The notes beneath the pieces were generated by a model, which did not search any database, was not told the DNA's origin, and saw nothing but the letters and a program-made list of their open reading frames with translations. Source: Petrolisthes cinctipes (lineage: Eukaryota; Arthropoda; Malacostraca; Decapoda; Porcellanidae). Taken from it: a DNA stretch of 64,000 nucleotides. The position numbers were made by a program, and so were the translations under genes. Below, piece by piece: positions 29,381-43,021 of the stretch; within the stretch, counting starts at the first letter, position 1, and each line of letters opens with the position of its first letter. The stretch lies in contig JAWQEG010000370.1 in NCBI GenBank assembly GCA_033782935.1, forward strand, positions 82,001 to 146,000, written 5' to 3'.

Positions 29381-32349
29381 TGCCTACTCAGAAACAGGCT
29401 CAAAACATGCTGAAAATCGATATTTTAGGTGCCCAAAGTCAATATGTGTATACATCTTCTCCATGCGTTTATATCTCAAATTCAACCACAAAACACCCAA
29501 AAATTCGATATTTTTCAGTCCCAGAAGCGATCTGTACATGCCTACTCAGTGCTAGAATGTTTTCAAAATATAGGCTCAAAACATGCTAAAAATCGATATT
29601 TTAAGTGTCCAAAGTCGATATGTGCATGCATCTTCTGTACCCGTTTATATCTCAAATTCAGGCTCAAAACACCCGAAAAACCGGTATTTTTGGGTCTTAG
29701 AAGCGATCTTTACATGGCTACTCCTAGTTAGAATGTTTTCAAGATACAGACCCAAAACATGCTCAAAATCGATATTTTAGGTGCCCAAAAGTCGATAAGT
29801 GCATGCATCTTCTGTACCCGTTTATATCTCAAATTCAGGCTCAAAACACCCGAAAATTCGATATTTTGGGGTCCCAGAAGCGATCTGTACATGCCTACTC
29901 AGTGCTAGAATATTTTCAAAATTCAGGCCCAAAACATGCTAAAAATCGATATTTTAGGTGCCCAAAGTCGATATCTCAAATTCAGGCCCAAAACACCCGA
30001 AATTTCGATATTTTGGGGTCCCAGAAGCGATCTGTACATGCCTACTCCGTGTTAGATTATTTTTAATATACAGTCCCAAAACATACAGAAAATCGATCTT
30101 TTAGGTGCCCAAAAGTCGATACGTGTATGCATCTTCTGCACCCGTTTATATCCCAAATTTAGGCTTAAAACACCAGCAAATTCGATATTTTTGGGTCCCA
30201 GAAGCGATCTGTACATGCCTACTCAGTGCTAGAATGTTTTCAAAATATAGGCTCAAAACATGCTAAAAATCGATATTTTAAGTGTCCAAAGTCGATATGT
30301 GCATGCATCTTCTGTACCCGTTTATATCTCAAATTCAGGCTCCAAACACCCGAAAATTCGATATTTTTGGGTCTCAGAAGCGATCTGTACATGACTACTC
30401 AGATACAGGCCCAAAACATGCTGAAAATCGATATTTTAGGTGCCCAAAGTCAATATGTGTATGCATCTTCTGCACCCGTTTATATCCCATATTCAACCTC
30501 AAAACACCCTAAAATTCGATATTTTTGGGTCTCAGAAGCAATCTGAACATGCTTACACAATGCTAGAATACATTCAAAATATAGGGCCAAAACATCCTAA
30601 AAATCGATACTTCAAGTGACCAAAGTCGATATGTGCATGTATCTTCAGTACCGGTTTCTGTCTCAAATTCTGGCTCAAAACACCCGAAAATTCTATATTT
30701 TTGGGTCCTAGAAGCGATCTATACATGCCTACTCCTAGTTAGAATGTTTTCAAAATACAGACCCAAAACATGCTTAAAATCGATATTTTAGGTGCCCAAA
30801 AGTCGATATGTGCATGCATCTTCTGTACCCGTTTATATCTCAAATTCAGGCTCAAAACACCCGAAAATTCGATATTTTGGGGTCTCAAAAGCGATCTCAT
30901 GCCTACTCAGTGCTAGAATATTTTTAAAATATAGGCCCAAAACATGCTAAAAATCGATATTTTAGGTGCCCAAAGTCGATATCTTAAATTCAGGCCCAAA
31001 ACACCCGAAAATTCGATATTTTGGGGTCCCAGAAGCGATCTGTCAGAGTATTTTCAATATACAGGCCCAAAACATACTGAAAATCGTTCTTTTAGGTGCC
31101 CAAAAGTCGATATGTGGATGCTTCTGTACCCGTTTATATCTCAAATTCAGGCTCCAAACACCCGAAAATTCGATATTTTGGGGTCCCAGAAACGATCTGT
31201 ACTTGCCTACTCCGTGATAGAATATTTTCAATATCCAGGCCCAAAACATGCTGAAAATCGATATTTCAAGTGACCAAAGTCAATATGTGTATGCATCTTC
31301 TGTACCTGTTTATATCTCAAATTCAGGCATCAAAACACCCGAAAATTCGATATTTTGGGGTCCCAGAAGCGATATGTACATGACTAATCAGTGCTAGAAT
31401 ATATTTAATATATAGGCCAAAAACATGCTAAAAATCGATATTTTAGGTGACCAAAGTCGATATCTCAAATTCAGGCCCAAAACACCCGAAAATTCGATAT
31501 TTTGTAATCCCAGAAGCTATCTGTACATGCCTACTCCGTGTTAGAGTATTTTCAAAATACAGGCCCAAAACATACAGAATATCGATATTTTAGGTGTCCA
31601 AAAGTCGATATGTGCATGCATCTTCTGTACCCGTTTATATCTCAAATTAAAGATCCAAACACCCGAAAATTCGATATTTTGGGGTCCCAGAAGCGATCTG
31701 TACATGCCTACTCAGATACAGGCCCAAAACATGCTGAAAATCGATATTTTAGGTGCCCAAAGTTAATATGTGTATGCATCTTCTGCACTCGTTTATATCT
31801 CAAATTCAACCTCAAAACACACGAAAATTCGATATTTTGGGGTCCCAAAAGTGATCTGTACATGCCTACTCAGTGCTAGAATGTTTTCAAAATATAGGCC
31901 CAAAACATGCTAAAAATCGATATTTTAAGTGTTCAAAGTCGATATGTCCATGCATCTTCTGCACTCGTTTATATCTCAAATTCAACCTCAAAACACCCGA
32001 AAATTCGATATTTTTGAGTCCCAAAAGCGATCTGTACATGCCTACTCAATGTTTTCAAGATACAGACCCGAAACATGCTCAAAATCGATATTTTAGGTGC
32101 CCAAAAGTCGATATGTGCATGCATCTTCTGTACCCGTTTATATCTCAAATTCAGGCTCAAAACACCCGAAAATTCGAGATGTTGGGGTCCCAGAAGCGAT
32201 CTGTACATGCCTACTCAGTGCTAGAATATTTTCAAAATATAGGCCCAAAACATGCTAAAATCGATATTTTAGGTGCCCAAAGTCGATATCTCAAATTCTG
32301 GCCCAAAACACCCGAAAATTCGATATTTTGGGGTCCAAGAAGCGATCTG

Positions 32350-34450
32350 TACATGCCTACTCCGGGTTAGAGTATTTTCAAAATGCAGGCCCAAAACATG
32401 CTGAAAATCGATATTTTAAGTGACCAAAGTCAATATGTGTATGCATCTTCTGTACCCGTTTATATCTCAAATTCAGGCATCAAAACACCCGAAAATTCGA
32501 TATTTTGGGGTCCCAGAAGCGATCTGTACATGACTAATCAGTGCTAGAATATTTTCAATATATAGGCCCAAAACATGCTAAAAATCGATATTTTAGGTGC
32601 CCAAAGTCGATATCTCAAATTCAGGCCCAAAACACCCGAAAATTCGATATTTTGTAAACCCAGAAGCGATCTGTAGATGCCTACTCCGTGTTAGAGTATT
32701 TTCAAAATACAGGCCCAAAACATACAGAATATCGATATTTTAGGTGTCCAAAAGTCGATATGTGCATGCATCTTCTGTACCCGTTTATATCTCAAATTAA
32801 AGATCCAAACACCCGAAAATTCGATATTTTGGGGTCCCAGAAGCGATCTGTACATGCCTACTCAGATACAGGCCCAAAACATGCTGAAAATCGATATTTT
32901 AGGTGCCCAAAGTTAATATGTGTATGCATCTTCTGCACTCGTTTATATCTCAAATTCAACCTCAAAACACACGAAAATTCGATATTTTGGGGTCCCAGAA
33001 GTGATCTGTACATGCCTACCCAGTGCTAAAATGTTTTCAAAATAGAGGCCCAAAACATGCTAAAAATCGATATTTTAAGTGTTCAAAGTCGATATGTGCA
33101 TGCATCTTCTGCACTCGTTTATATCTCAAATTCAACCTCAAAACACCCGAAAATTCGATATTTTTGAGTCCCAGAAGCGATATGTATATGCCTACTCAGT
33201 GCTAGAATGTTTTCAAGATACAGACCCGAAACATGCTCAAATTCGATATTTTATGGGGACACCACACTCCAACACCCTATCTGCGCTCCTGTTAATTTTA
33301 GAAGCAAAAGCTTTTTGCCATCGTAATTCTCGTTTGGTTTTACATATATTGACAAATTTTCATTACAATCGAGCAACAAATAATATTTTTCCTAACACTT
33401 TTAAAATTATTTTGTAAAAAATTAACAACAAAAAAACTATGTTTCAGAATTGCATAAGATTTATGTGGACTATCCTCTGATATATAGCAACACTGCTGAT
33501 GACGAAAGAGTCCATTATCACTGCTATAAATGGGAAAATTCCTCGCCTGAAATTGTTGAAAAAAAATTTCGCCAGAAATGTTTGGGAAAAAATTCGCCAA
33601 AACAAAAATAATCCTTTTAGATCGAAATCCAAACGACAAACTGTGCTCATATATACGTATATCACGTGTGAATCATATTCATTGACAAAACGTCAATACC
33701 TTTCGTGTTGTTTGCTTTTTTAGTGGAGAAATTTGAAAAAAAATACAAAAAAATCACTTTGAAACTAAAATCACTAGGAAATGCTTCAGTTGGTGCTCTA
33801 TACTTCCATTCTCTTCGGCTTGGCCTAGACTATAGAGCATGAAGAAGTGGCTGTATATAGGGTTAACTATTGATTTTTGGTGATTATATTAATGCAAAAT
33901 TTTTTTTAGCTTCTGCTTCTCGTTTTTTATGACGTTAAGTAGTGTGGTGTCCCCTTAAGTGCCCAAAAGGCGATATGTGCATGCATCTTCAGTACCTGTT
34001 TATATCTCAAATTCAGGCTCAAAACACCCGAAAATTCTATATTTTTGGGTCTCAGAAGCGATCTGTAAATGCCTACTCCGTGTTAGAATGTTTTCAAGAT
34101 ACAGACCCAAAACATGCTCAAAATCGATATTTTAAGTGCCCAAAAGTCGATATGTGCATGCATCTTCAGTACCTGTTCATATTTCAAATTCAGGCTCAAA
34201 ACACCGGAAAATTCTATATTTTTGGGACCAGAAGCGATCTGTACATGCCTACTCCGTGTTAGAGTATTTTCAAAATACAGGCCCAAAACATGCTGAAAAT
34301 CGACATTTTAGGTGCCCAAAGTCAATATGTGCATGCATTTTCTGTACCCGTTTATATCTCAAATTCAGGCTCCAAACACCCGAAAATTCGATATTTTGGG
34401 GTCCCAGAAGCGATCTGTACATGTCTACTCAGTGCTAGAATATTTTCAAA
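32350..34450. repeat. Segmental duplication within the array, copy 1 (carries the MITE)
   Basis: Satellite and MITE from about 32,350 to about 34,450 match about 43,022-45,122 at a constant offset of 10,672 bp. Both share the CCGGGTTAGAGTATTTTC monomer, the AAAGATCCAAACACCCG monomer, the MITE, and the diagnostic AGTACCTGTT(T/C)ATAT monomers after it. Boundaries are approximate because satellite continues on both sides. Confidence 0.75.
33255..33954. mobile_element. 700-bp non-autonomous DNA transposon (MITE), copy 1, inside satellite
   Basis: A 700-bp non-satellite block interrupts a monomer. It begins GGGGACACCACACT and ends AGTGTGGTGTCCCC, a perfect 14-bp terminal inverted repeat; weaker inverted similarity (AGAAGCAAAAGCT against AGAAGCAGAAGCT) continues inward. 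Flanks read ATATTTTAT before and TTAAGTGCCC after, while uninterrupted monomers read GATATTTTAAGTGCCC, so the target duplication is TTA, or TTAA with one changed base. A TTA duplication and GGG-starting ends fit PIF/Harbinger; TTAA would fit piggyBac, whose ends normally start CC. Only short open frames (99 codons or less) are inside, so it is non-autonomous. Confidence 0.8.
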
Positions 34451-37400
34451 ATATAGGCCCAAAACATGCTAAAAATCGATATTTTAGGTACCCAAAGTCA
34501 ATATCTGAAATTCAGGCCCAAAACACCCGAAAATTCGATATTTTGGGGTCCCAGAAGCGATCTGTACATACCTACTCCGTGTTAGAGTATTTTCAAAATA
34601 CAGGCCCAAAACATACAGAAAATCGATATTTTAGGTGCCCAAAAGTCGATATGTGCATGCATCTTCTGTACCCGTTTATATCTCAAATTCAGGCTCCAAA
34701 CACCCGAAAATTCGATATTTTGGAGTCCCAGAAGCTATCTGTACATGCCTACTCAGATATAGGCCCAAAACATGCTGAAAATCGTTATTTTAGGTGCCCA
34801 AAGGTAATATGTGTATGCATCTTCTGCACTCGTTTATATCTCAAATTCAACCTCAAAACACCCGAAAATTCGATATTTTTGGGTCCCAGAAGCGATCTGT
34901 ACATGCCTACTCAGTGCTAGTATGTTTTTAAAATATAGGCCCAAAACATGCTAAAAATCGATATTTTAGGTGCCCAAAGTCGATATCTCAAATTCAGGCT
35001 CAAAACACCCGAAAATTCGATATTTTGTGGTCCCAGAAGCGATCTGTACATGCCTACTCCGTGTTAGAGTATTTTCAAAATACAGACCCAAAACATGCTA
35101 AAAATCGATATTTTAGGTGCCCAAAGTCGATATCTCAAATTCAGGCACAAAACACCCGAAAATTCGATATTTTGGAGTCCAAGAAGCGATCTGTACATGC
35201 CTACTCAGATACAGGCCCAAAACATGCTCAAAATCGATATTTTAGGTGCCCAAAAGTCGATATGTGCATGCATCTTCAGTACATGTTTATATCTCAAATT
35301 CAGACTCATAACACCCGAAAATTCGATATTTTTGGGTCCCAGAAGCGATCTGTACATGCCTACTCCGTGTTAGAGTATTTTCAAAATACAAGCCCAAAAC
35401 ATGCTGAAAATCGATATTTTAGGTGCCCAAAGTCAATATGTGCATGCATTTTCTGTACCCGTTTATATCTCAAATTCAGGCTCAAAACACCCGAAAATTC
35501 GATATTTTGGGGTCTCAAAAGCGATCTCATGCCTACTCAGTGCTAGAATATTTTTAAAATATAGGCCCAAAACATGCTAAAAATCGATATTTTAGGTTCC
35601 CAAAGTCGATATCTTAAATTCAGGCCCAAAACACCCGAAAATTCGATATTTTGGGGTCCCAGAAGCGATCTGTCAGAGTATTTTCAATATACAGGCCCAA
35701 AACATACTGAAAATCGTTCTTTTAGGTGCCCAAAAGACGATATGTGGATGCTTCTGTACCCGTTTATATCTCAAATTCAGGCTCCAAACACCCGAAAATT
35801 CGATATTTTGGGGTCCCAGAAGCGATCTGTACTTGCCTACTCCGTGATAGAATATTTTCAATATCCAGGCCCAAAACATGCTGGAAATCGATATTTCAAG
35901 TGACCAAAGTCAATATGTGTATGCATCTTCTGTACCTGTTTATATCTCAAATTCAGGCATCAAAACACCCGAAAATTCGATATTTTGGGGTCCCAGAAGC
36001 GATATGTACATGACTAATCAGTGCTAGAATATATTCAATATATAGGCCAAAAACATGCTAAAAATCGATATTTTAGGTGCCCAAAGTCGATATCTCAAAT
36101 TCAGGCCCAAAACACCCGAAAATTCGATATTTTGTAATCCCAGAAGCGATCTGTACATGCCTATTCCGTGTTAGAGTATTTTCAAAATACAGGCCCAAAA
36201 CATACAGAATATCGATATTTTAGGTGTCCAAAAGTCGATATGTGCATGCATCTTCTGTACCCGTTTATATCTCAAATTAAAGATCCAAACACCCGAAAAT
36301 TCGATATTTTGGGGTCCCAGAAGCGATCTGTACATGCCTACTCAGATACAGGCCCAAAACATGCTGAAAATCGATATTTTAGGTGCCCAAAGTTAATATG
36401 TGTATGCATCTTCTGCACTCGTTTATATCTCAAATTCAACCTCAAAACACACGAAAATTCGATATTTTGGGGTCCCAAAAGCGATCTGTACATGCCTACT
36501 CAATGCTAGAATGTTTTCAAGATACAGACCCGAAACATGCTCAAAATCGATATTTTAGGTGCCCAAAAGTCGATATGTGCATGCATCTTCTGTACCCGTT
36601 TATATCTCAAATTCAGGCTCAAAACACCCGAAAATTCGATATTTTGGGGTCCCAGAAGCGATCTGTACATGCCTACTCAGTGCTAGAATATTTTCAAAAT
36701 ATAGGCCCAAAACATGCTAAAAATCGATATTTTAGGTGCCCAAAGTCAATATCTGAAATTCTGGCCCAAAACACCCGAAAATTCGATATTTTGGGGTCCC
36801 AGAAGCGATCTGTACATACTTACTCCGTGTTAGAGTATTTTCAAAATACAGGCCCAAATATACAGAAAATCGATATTTTAGGTGCCCAAAAGTCGATATG
36901 TGCATGCATCTTCTGTACCCGTTTATATCTCAAATTCAGGCTCCAAACACCCGAAAATTCGATATGTTGGAGTCCCAGAAGCTATCTGTACATGCCTACT
37001 CAGATATAGGCCCAAAACATGCTGAAAATCGATATTTTAGGTGCCCTAAGGTAATATGTGTATGCATCTTCTGCACTCGTTTATATCTCAAATTCAACCT
37101 CAAAACACCCGAAAATTCGATATTTTTGGGTCCCAGAAGCGATCTGTACACTCAGTGCTAGTATGGTTTTAAAATATAGGCTCAAAACATGCTAAAAATC
37201 GATATTTTAGGTGCCCAATGTCGATATCTCAAATTCAGGCCCAAAACACCCGCAAATTCGATATTTTGTGGTCCCAGAAGCGATCTGTACATGCCTACTC
37301 GGTGTTAGAGTATTTTCAAAATACAGACCCAAAACATGCTAAAAATCGATATTTTAGGTGCCCAAAGTCGATATCTCAAATTCAGGCGCAAAACACCCGA

Positions 37401-39962
37401 AAATTCGATATTTTGGAGACCAAGAAGCGATCTGTACATGCCTACTCAGATACAGGCCCAAAACATGCTTAAAATCGATATTTTAGGTGCCCAAAAGTCG
37501 ATATGTGCATGCATCTTCAGTACATGTTTATATCTCAAATTCAGACTCATAACACCCGAAAATTCGATATTTTTGGGTCCCAGAAGCGATCTGTACATGC
37601 CTACTCCGTGTTAGAGTATTTTCAAAATACAAGCCCAAAACATGCTGAAAATCGATATTTTAGGTGCCCAAAGTCAATATGTGCATGCATTTTCTGTACC
37701 CGTTTATATCTTAAATTCAGGCTCAAAACACCCAAAAATTCGATATTTTGGGGTACCAGAAGCGATCTGTACATGCCTACTCATTGCTAGAATATTTTCA
37801 AAATGTAGGCCCAAAGCATGCTAAAAAATCGATATTTTTGGTGCCTAAAATCGATATCTGAAATTCAGGCCCAAAACACCCGAAAATTCAATATTTTGGG
37901 GTCCCAGAAGCGATCTGTACATGCCTACTCAGTGCTAGAATATTTTCAAAATATAGGCCCAAAACATGCTAAAAATCGATATTTTTGGTGCCTAAAGTCG
38001 ATATCTGAAATTCAGGCCCAAAACACCCGAAAATTCGATATTTTGGGGTCTCAGAAGCGATCTGTACATGCCTACTCAGTGCTAGAATATTTTCAAAATA
38101 TAGGCCCAAAACATGCTAAAAATCGATATTTTTGGTGCCTAAAGTCGATATCTGAAATTCAGGCCCAAAACACCCGAAAATTCTATATTTTGGGGTCCCA
38201 GAAGTGATCTGTACATGCCTACTCAGATACAGACCCAAAACATGCTCAAAATCGATATTTTAGGTGCCTAAAAGTCGATATGTGCATGCATCTTCTGTAT
38301 CCGTTTATATCTCAAATTCAGGCTCAAAACACCCGAAAATTCGATATTTTGGGGTCTCAAAAGCGATCTCATGCCTACTCAGTGCTAGAATATTTTTAAA
38401 ATATAGGCCCAAAACATGCTAAAAATCGATATTTTAGGTGCCCAAAGTCGATATCTTAAATTCAGGCCCAAAACACCCGAAAATTCGATATTTTGGGGTC
38501 CCAGAAGCGATCTGTCAGAGTATTTTCAATATACAGGCCCAAAACATACTGAAAATCGTTCTTTTAGGTGCCCAAAAGTCGATATGTGGATGCTTCTGTA
38601 CCCGTTTATATCTCAAATTCAGGCTCCAAACACCCGAAAATTCGATATTTTGGGGTCCCAGAAGCGATCTGTACTTGCCTACTCCGTGATAGAATATTTT
38701 CAATATCCAGGCCCAAAACATGCTGAAAATCGATATTTCAAGTGACCAAAGTCAATATGTGTATGCATCTTCTGTACCTGTTTATATCTCAAATTCAGGC
38801 ATCAAAACACCCGAAAATTCGATATTTTGGGGTCCCAGAAGCGATATGTACATGACTAATCAGTGCTAGAATATATTCAATATATAGGCCAAAAACATGC
38901 TAAAAATCGATATTTTAGGTGCCCAAAGTCGATATCTCAAATTCAGGCCCAAAACACCCGAAAATTCGATATTTTGTAATCCCAGAAGCGATCTGTACAT
39001 GCCTACTCCGTGTTAGAGTATTTTCAAAATACAGGCCCAAAACATACAGAATATCGATATTTTAGGTGTCCAAAAGTCGATATGTGCATGCATCTTCTGT
39101 ACCCGTTTATATCTCAAATTAAAGATCCAAACACCCGAAAATTCGATATTTTGGGGTCCCAGAAGCGATCTGTACATGCTTACTCAGATACAGGCCCAAA
39201 ACATGCTGAAAATCGATATTTTAGGTGCCCAAAGTTAATATGTGTATGAATCTTCAGCACTCGTTTATATCTCAAATTCAACCTCAAAACACACGAAAAT
39301 TCGATATTTTGGGGTCCCAAAAGTGATCTGTACATGCCTACTCAGTGCTAGAATGTTTTCAAAATATAGGCCCAAAACATGCTAAAAATCGATATTTTAA
39401 GTGTTCAAAGTCGATATGTCCATGCATCTTCTGCACTCGTTTATATCTCAAATTCAACCTCAAAACACCCGAAAATTCGATATTTTTGAGTCCCAAAAGC
39501 GATCTGTACATGCCTACTCAATGCTAGAATGTTTTCAAGATACAGACCCGAAACATGCTCAAAATCGATATTTTAGGTGCCCAAAAGTCGATATGTGCAT
39601 GCATCTTCTGTACCCGTTTATATCTCAAATTCAGGCTCAAAACACCCGAAAATTCGAGATTTTGGGGTCCCAGAAGCGATCTGTACATGCCTACTCAGTG
39701 CTAGAATATTTTCAAAATATAGGCCCAAAACATGCTAAAATCGATATTTTAGGTGCCCAAAGTCGATATCTCAAATTCTGGCCCAAAACACCCGAAAATT
39801 CGATATTTTGGGGTCCCAGAAGCGATCTGTACATGCCTACTCCGGGTTAGAATATTTTCAAAATGCAGGCCGAAACATGCTGAAAATCAATATTTTAAGT
39901 GACCAAAGTCAATATGTGTATGCATCTTCTGTACCCGTTTATATCTCAAATTCAGGCATCAA

Positions 39963-41230
39963 AACACCCGAAAATTCAATATTTTGGGGTCCCAGAAGCA
40001 ATCTGTACATGCCTACTCAGTGCTAGAATATTTTCAAAATATAGGCCCAAAACATGCTAAAAATCGATATTTTAGGTGCCCAAAGTCGATATCTCAAATT
40101 CTGGCCCAAAACACCCGAAAATTCTATATTTTGGAGTCCCAGAAGCGATCTGTTAGAGTATTTTCAATATACAGGCCCAAAACATACTGAAAATCGATCT
40201 TTTAGGTGCCCAAAAGTCGATATGTGGATGCTTCTGTACCCGTTTTTATCTCAAATTCAGGCTCCAAACACCCGAAAATTCTATATTTTGGGGTCCCAGA
40301 AGTGATCTGTACATGCCTACTCAGATACAGACCCAAAACATGCTCAAAATCGATATTTTAGGTGCCTAAAAGTCGATATGTGCATGCATCTTCTGTACCC
40401 GTTTATATCTCAAATTCAGGCTCAAAACACCCGAAAATTCGATATTTTGGGGTCTCAAAAACGATCTGTACATGCCTACTCAGTGCTAGAATATTTTTAA
40501 AATATAGGCCCAAAACATGCTAAAAATCGATATTTTAGGTGCCCAAAGTCGATATCTCAAATTCAGGCCCAAAACACCCGAAAATTCGATATTTTGTAAT
40601 CCCAGAAGCGATCTGTCAGAGTATTTTCAATATACAGGCCCAAAACATACTGAAAATCGTTCTTTTAGGTGCCCAAAAGTCGATATGTGGATGCTTCTGT
40701 ACCCGTTTATATCTCAAATTCAGGCTCCAAACACCCGAAAATTCGATATTTTGGGGTCCCAGAAGCGATCTGTACTTGCCTACTCCGTGATAGAATATTT
40801 TCAATATCCAGGCCCAAAACATGCTGAAAATCGATATTTCAAGTGACCAAAGTCAATATGTGTATGCATCTTCTGTACCCGTTTATATCTCAAATTCAGG
40901 CATCAAAACACCCGAAAATTCGATATTTTGGGGTCCCAGAAGCGATCTGTACATGACTAATCAGTGCTAGAATATATTCAATATATAGGCCAAAAACATG
41001 CGAAAAATCGATATTTTAGGTGCCCAAAGTCGATATCTCAAATTCAGGCCCAAAACACCCGAAAATTCGATATTTTGTAATCCCAGAAGCGATCTGTACA
41101 TGCCTACTCCGTGTTAGAGTATTTTCAAAATACAGGCCCAAAACATACAGAATATCGATATTTTAGGTGTCCAAAAGTCGATATGTGCATGCATCTTCTG
41201 TACCCGTTTATATCTCAAATTAAAGATCCA
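39963..41230. repeat. HOR block F unit, copy 1 (1,268 bp, eight monomers)
   Basis: Eight monomers, several of them short forms, so the unit is 1,268 rather than 1,408 bp. It begins with AACACCCGAAAATTCAATAT and ends in AAAGATCCAAACACCCG. Repeated in direct tandem. Confidence 0.8.
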
Positions 41231-42498
41231 AACACCCGAAAATTCAATATTTTGGGGTCCCAGAAGCAATCTGTACATGCCTACTCAGTGCTAGAATATT
41301 TTCAAAATATAGGCCCAAAACATGCTAAAAATCGATATTTTAGGTGCCCAAAGTCGATATCTCAAATTCAGGCCCAAAACACCCGAAAATTCTATATTTT
41401 GGAGTCCCAGAAGCGATCTGTTAGAGTATTTTCAATATACAGGCCCAAAACATACTGAAAATCGATCTTTTAGGTGCCCAAAAGTCGATATGTGGATGCT
41501 TCTGTACCCGTTTATATCTCAAATTCAGGCTCCAAACACCCGAAAATTCTATATTTTGGGGTCCCAGAAGTGATCTGTACATGCCTACTCAGATACAGAC
41601 CCAAAACATGCTCAAAATCGATATTTTAGGTGCCTAAAAGTCGATATGTGCATGCATCTTCTGTACCCGTTTATATCTCAAATTCAGGCTCAAAACACCC
41701 GAAAATTCGATATTTTGGGGTCTCAAAAACGATCTGTACATGCCTACTCAGTGCTAGAATATTTTTAAAATATAGGCCCAAAACATGCTAAAAATCGATA
41801 TTTTAGGTGCCCAAAGTCGATATCTCAAATTCAGGCCCAAAACACCCGAAAATTCGATATTTTGTAATCCCAGAAGCGATCTGTCAGAGTATTTTCAATA
41901 TACAGGCCCAAAACATACTGAAAATCGTTCTTTTAGGTGCCCAAAAGTCGATATGTGGATGCTTCTGTACCCGTTTATATCTCAAATTCAGGCTCCAAAC
42001 ACCCGAAAATTCGATATTTTGGGGTCCCAGAAGCGTTCTGTACTTGCCTACTCCGTGATAGAATATTTTCAATATCCAGGCCCAAAACATGCTGAAAATC
42101 GATATTTCAAGTGACCAAAGTCAATATGTGTATGCATTTTCTGTACCCGTTTATATCTCAAATTCAGGCATCAAAACACCCGAAAATTCGATATTTTGGG
42201 GTCCCAGAAGCGATCTGTACATGACTAATCAGTGCTAGAATATATTCAATATATAGGCCAAAAACATGCGAAAAATCGATATTTTAGGTGCCCAAAGTCG
42301 ATATCTCAAATTCAGGCCCAAAACACCCGAAAATTCGATATTTTGTAATCCCAGAAGCGATCTGTACATGCCTACTCCGTGTTAGAGTATTTTCAAAATA
42401 CAGGCCCAAAACATACAGAATATCGATATTTTAGGTGTCCAAAAGTCGATATGTGCATGCTTCTTCTGTACCCGTTTATATCTCAAATTAAAGATCCA
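41231..42498. repeat. HOR block F unit, copy 2 (1,268 bp)
   Basis: Tandem second copy of the eight-monomer unit, matching throughout at an offset of 1,268 bp, including the four deleted monomer types in the same order. Confidence 0.8.
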
Positions 42499-43021
42499 AA
42501 CACCCGAAAATTCGATATTTTGGGGTCCCAGAAGCGATCTGTACATGCCTACTCAGATACAGGCCCAAAACATGCTGATAATCGATATTTTAGGTGCCCA
42601 AAGTTAATATGTGTATGTATCTCCTGCACTCGTTTATATCTCAAATTCAACCTCAAAACACACGAAAATTCGATATTTTGGGGTCCCAGAAGTGATCTGT
42701 ACATGCCTACTCAGTGCTAGAATGTTTTCAAAATATAGGCCCAAAACATGCTAAACATCGATATTTTAAGTGTTCAAAGTCGATATGTCCATGCATCTTC
42801 TGTAGCCGTTTATATCTCAAATTCAGGTCAAAACACCCGAAAATTCGAGATTTTGGGGTCCCAGAAGCGATCTGTACATGCCTAATCAGTGCTAGAATAT
42901 TTTCAAAATATAGGCCCAAAACATGCTAAAAATCGATATTTTAGGTGCCCAAAGTCGATATCTCAAATTCTGGCCCAAAACACCCGAAAATTCGATATTT
43001 TGGGGTCCCAGAAGCGATCTG

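Noticed and set aside
33340..33723. Genes of 70-100 codons inside the 700-bp element
   Set aside because: AT-rich overlapping frames on both strands, no motif; the element looks non-autonomous.
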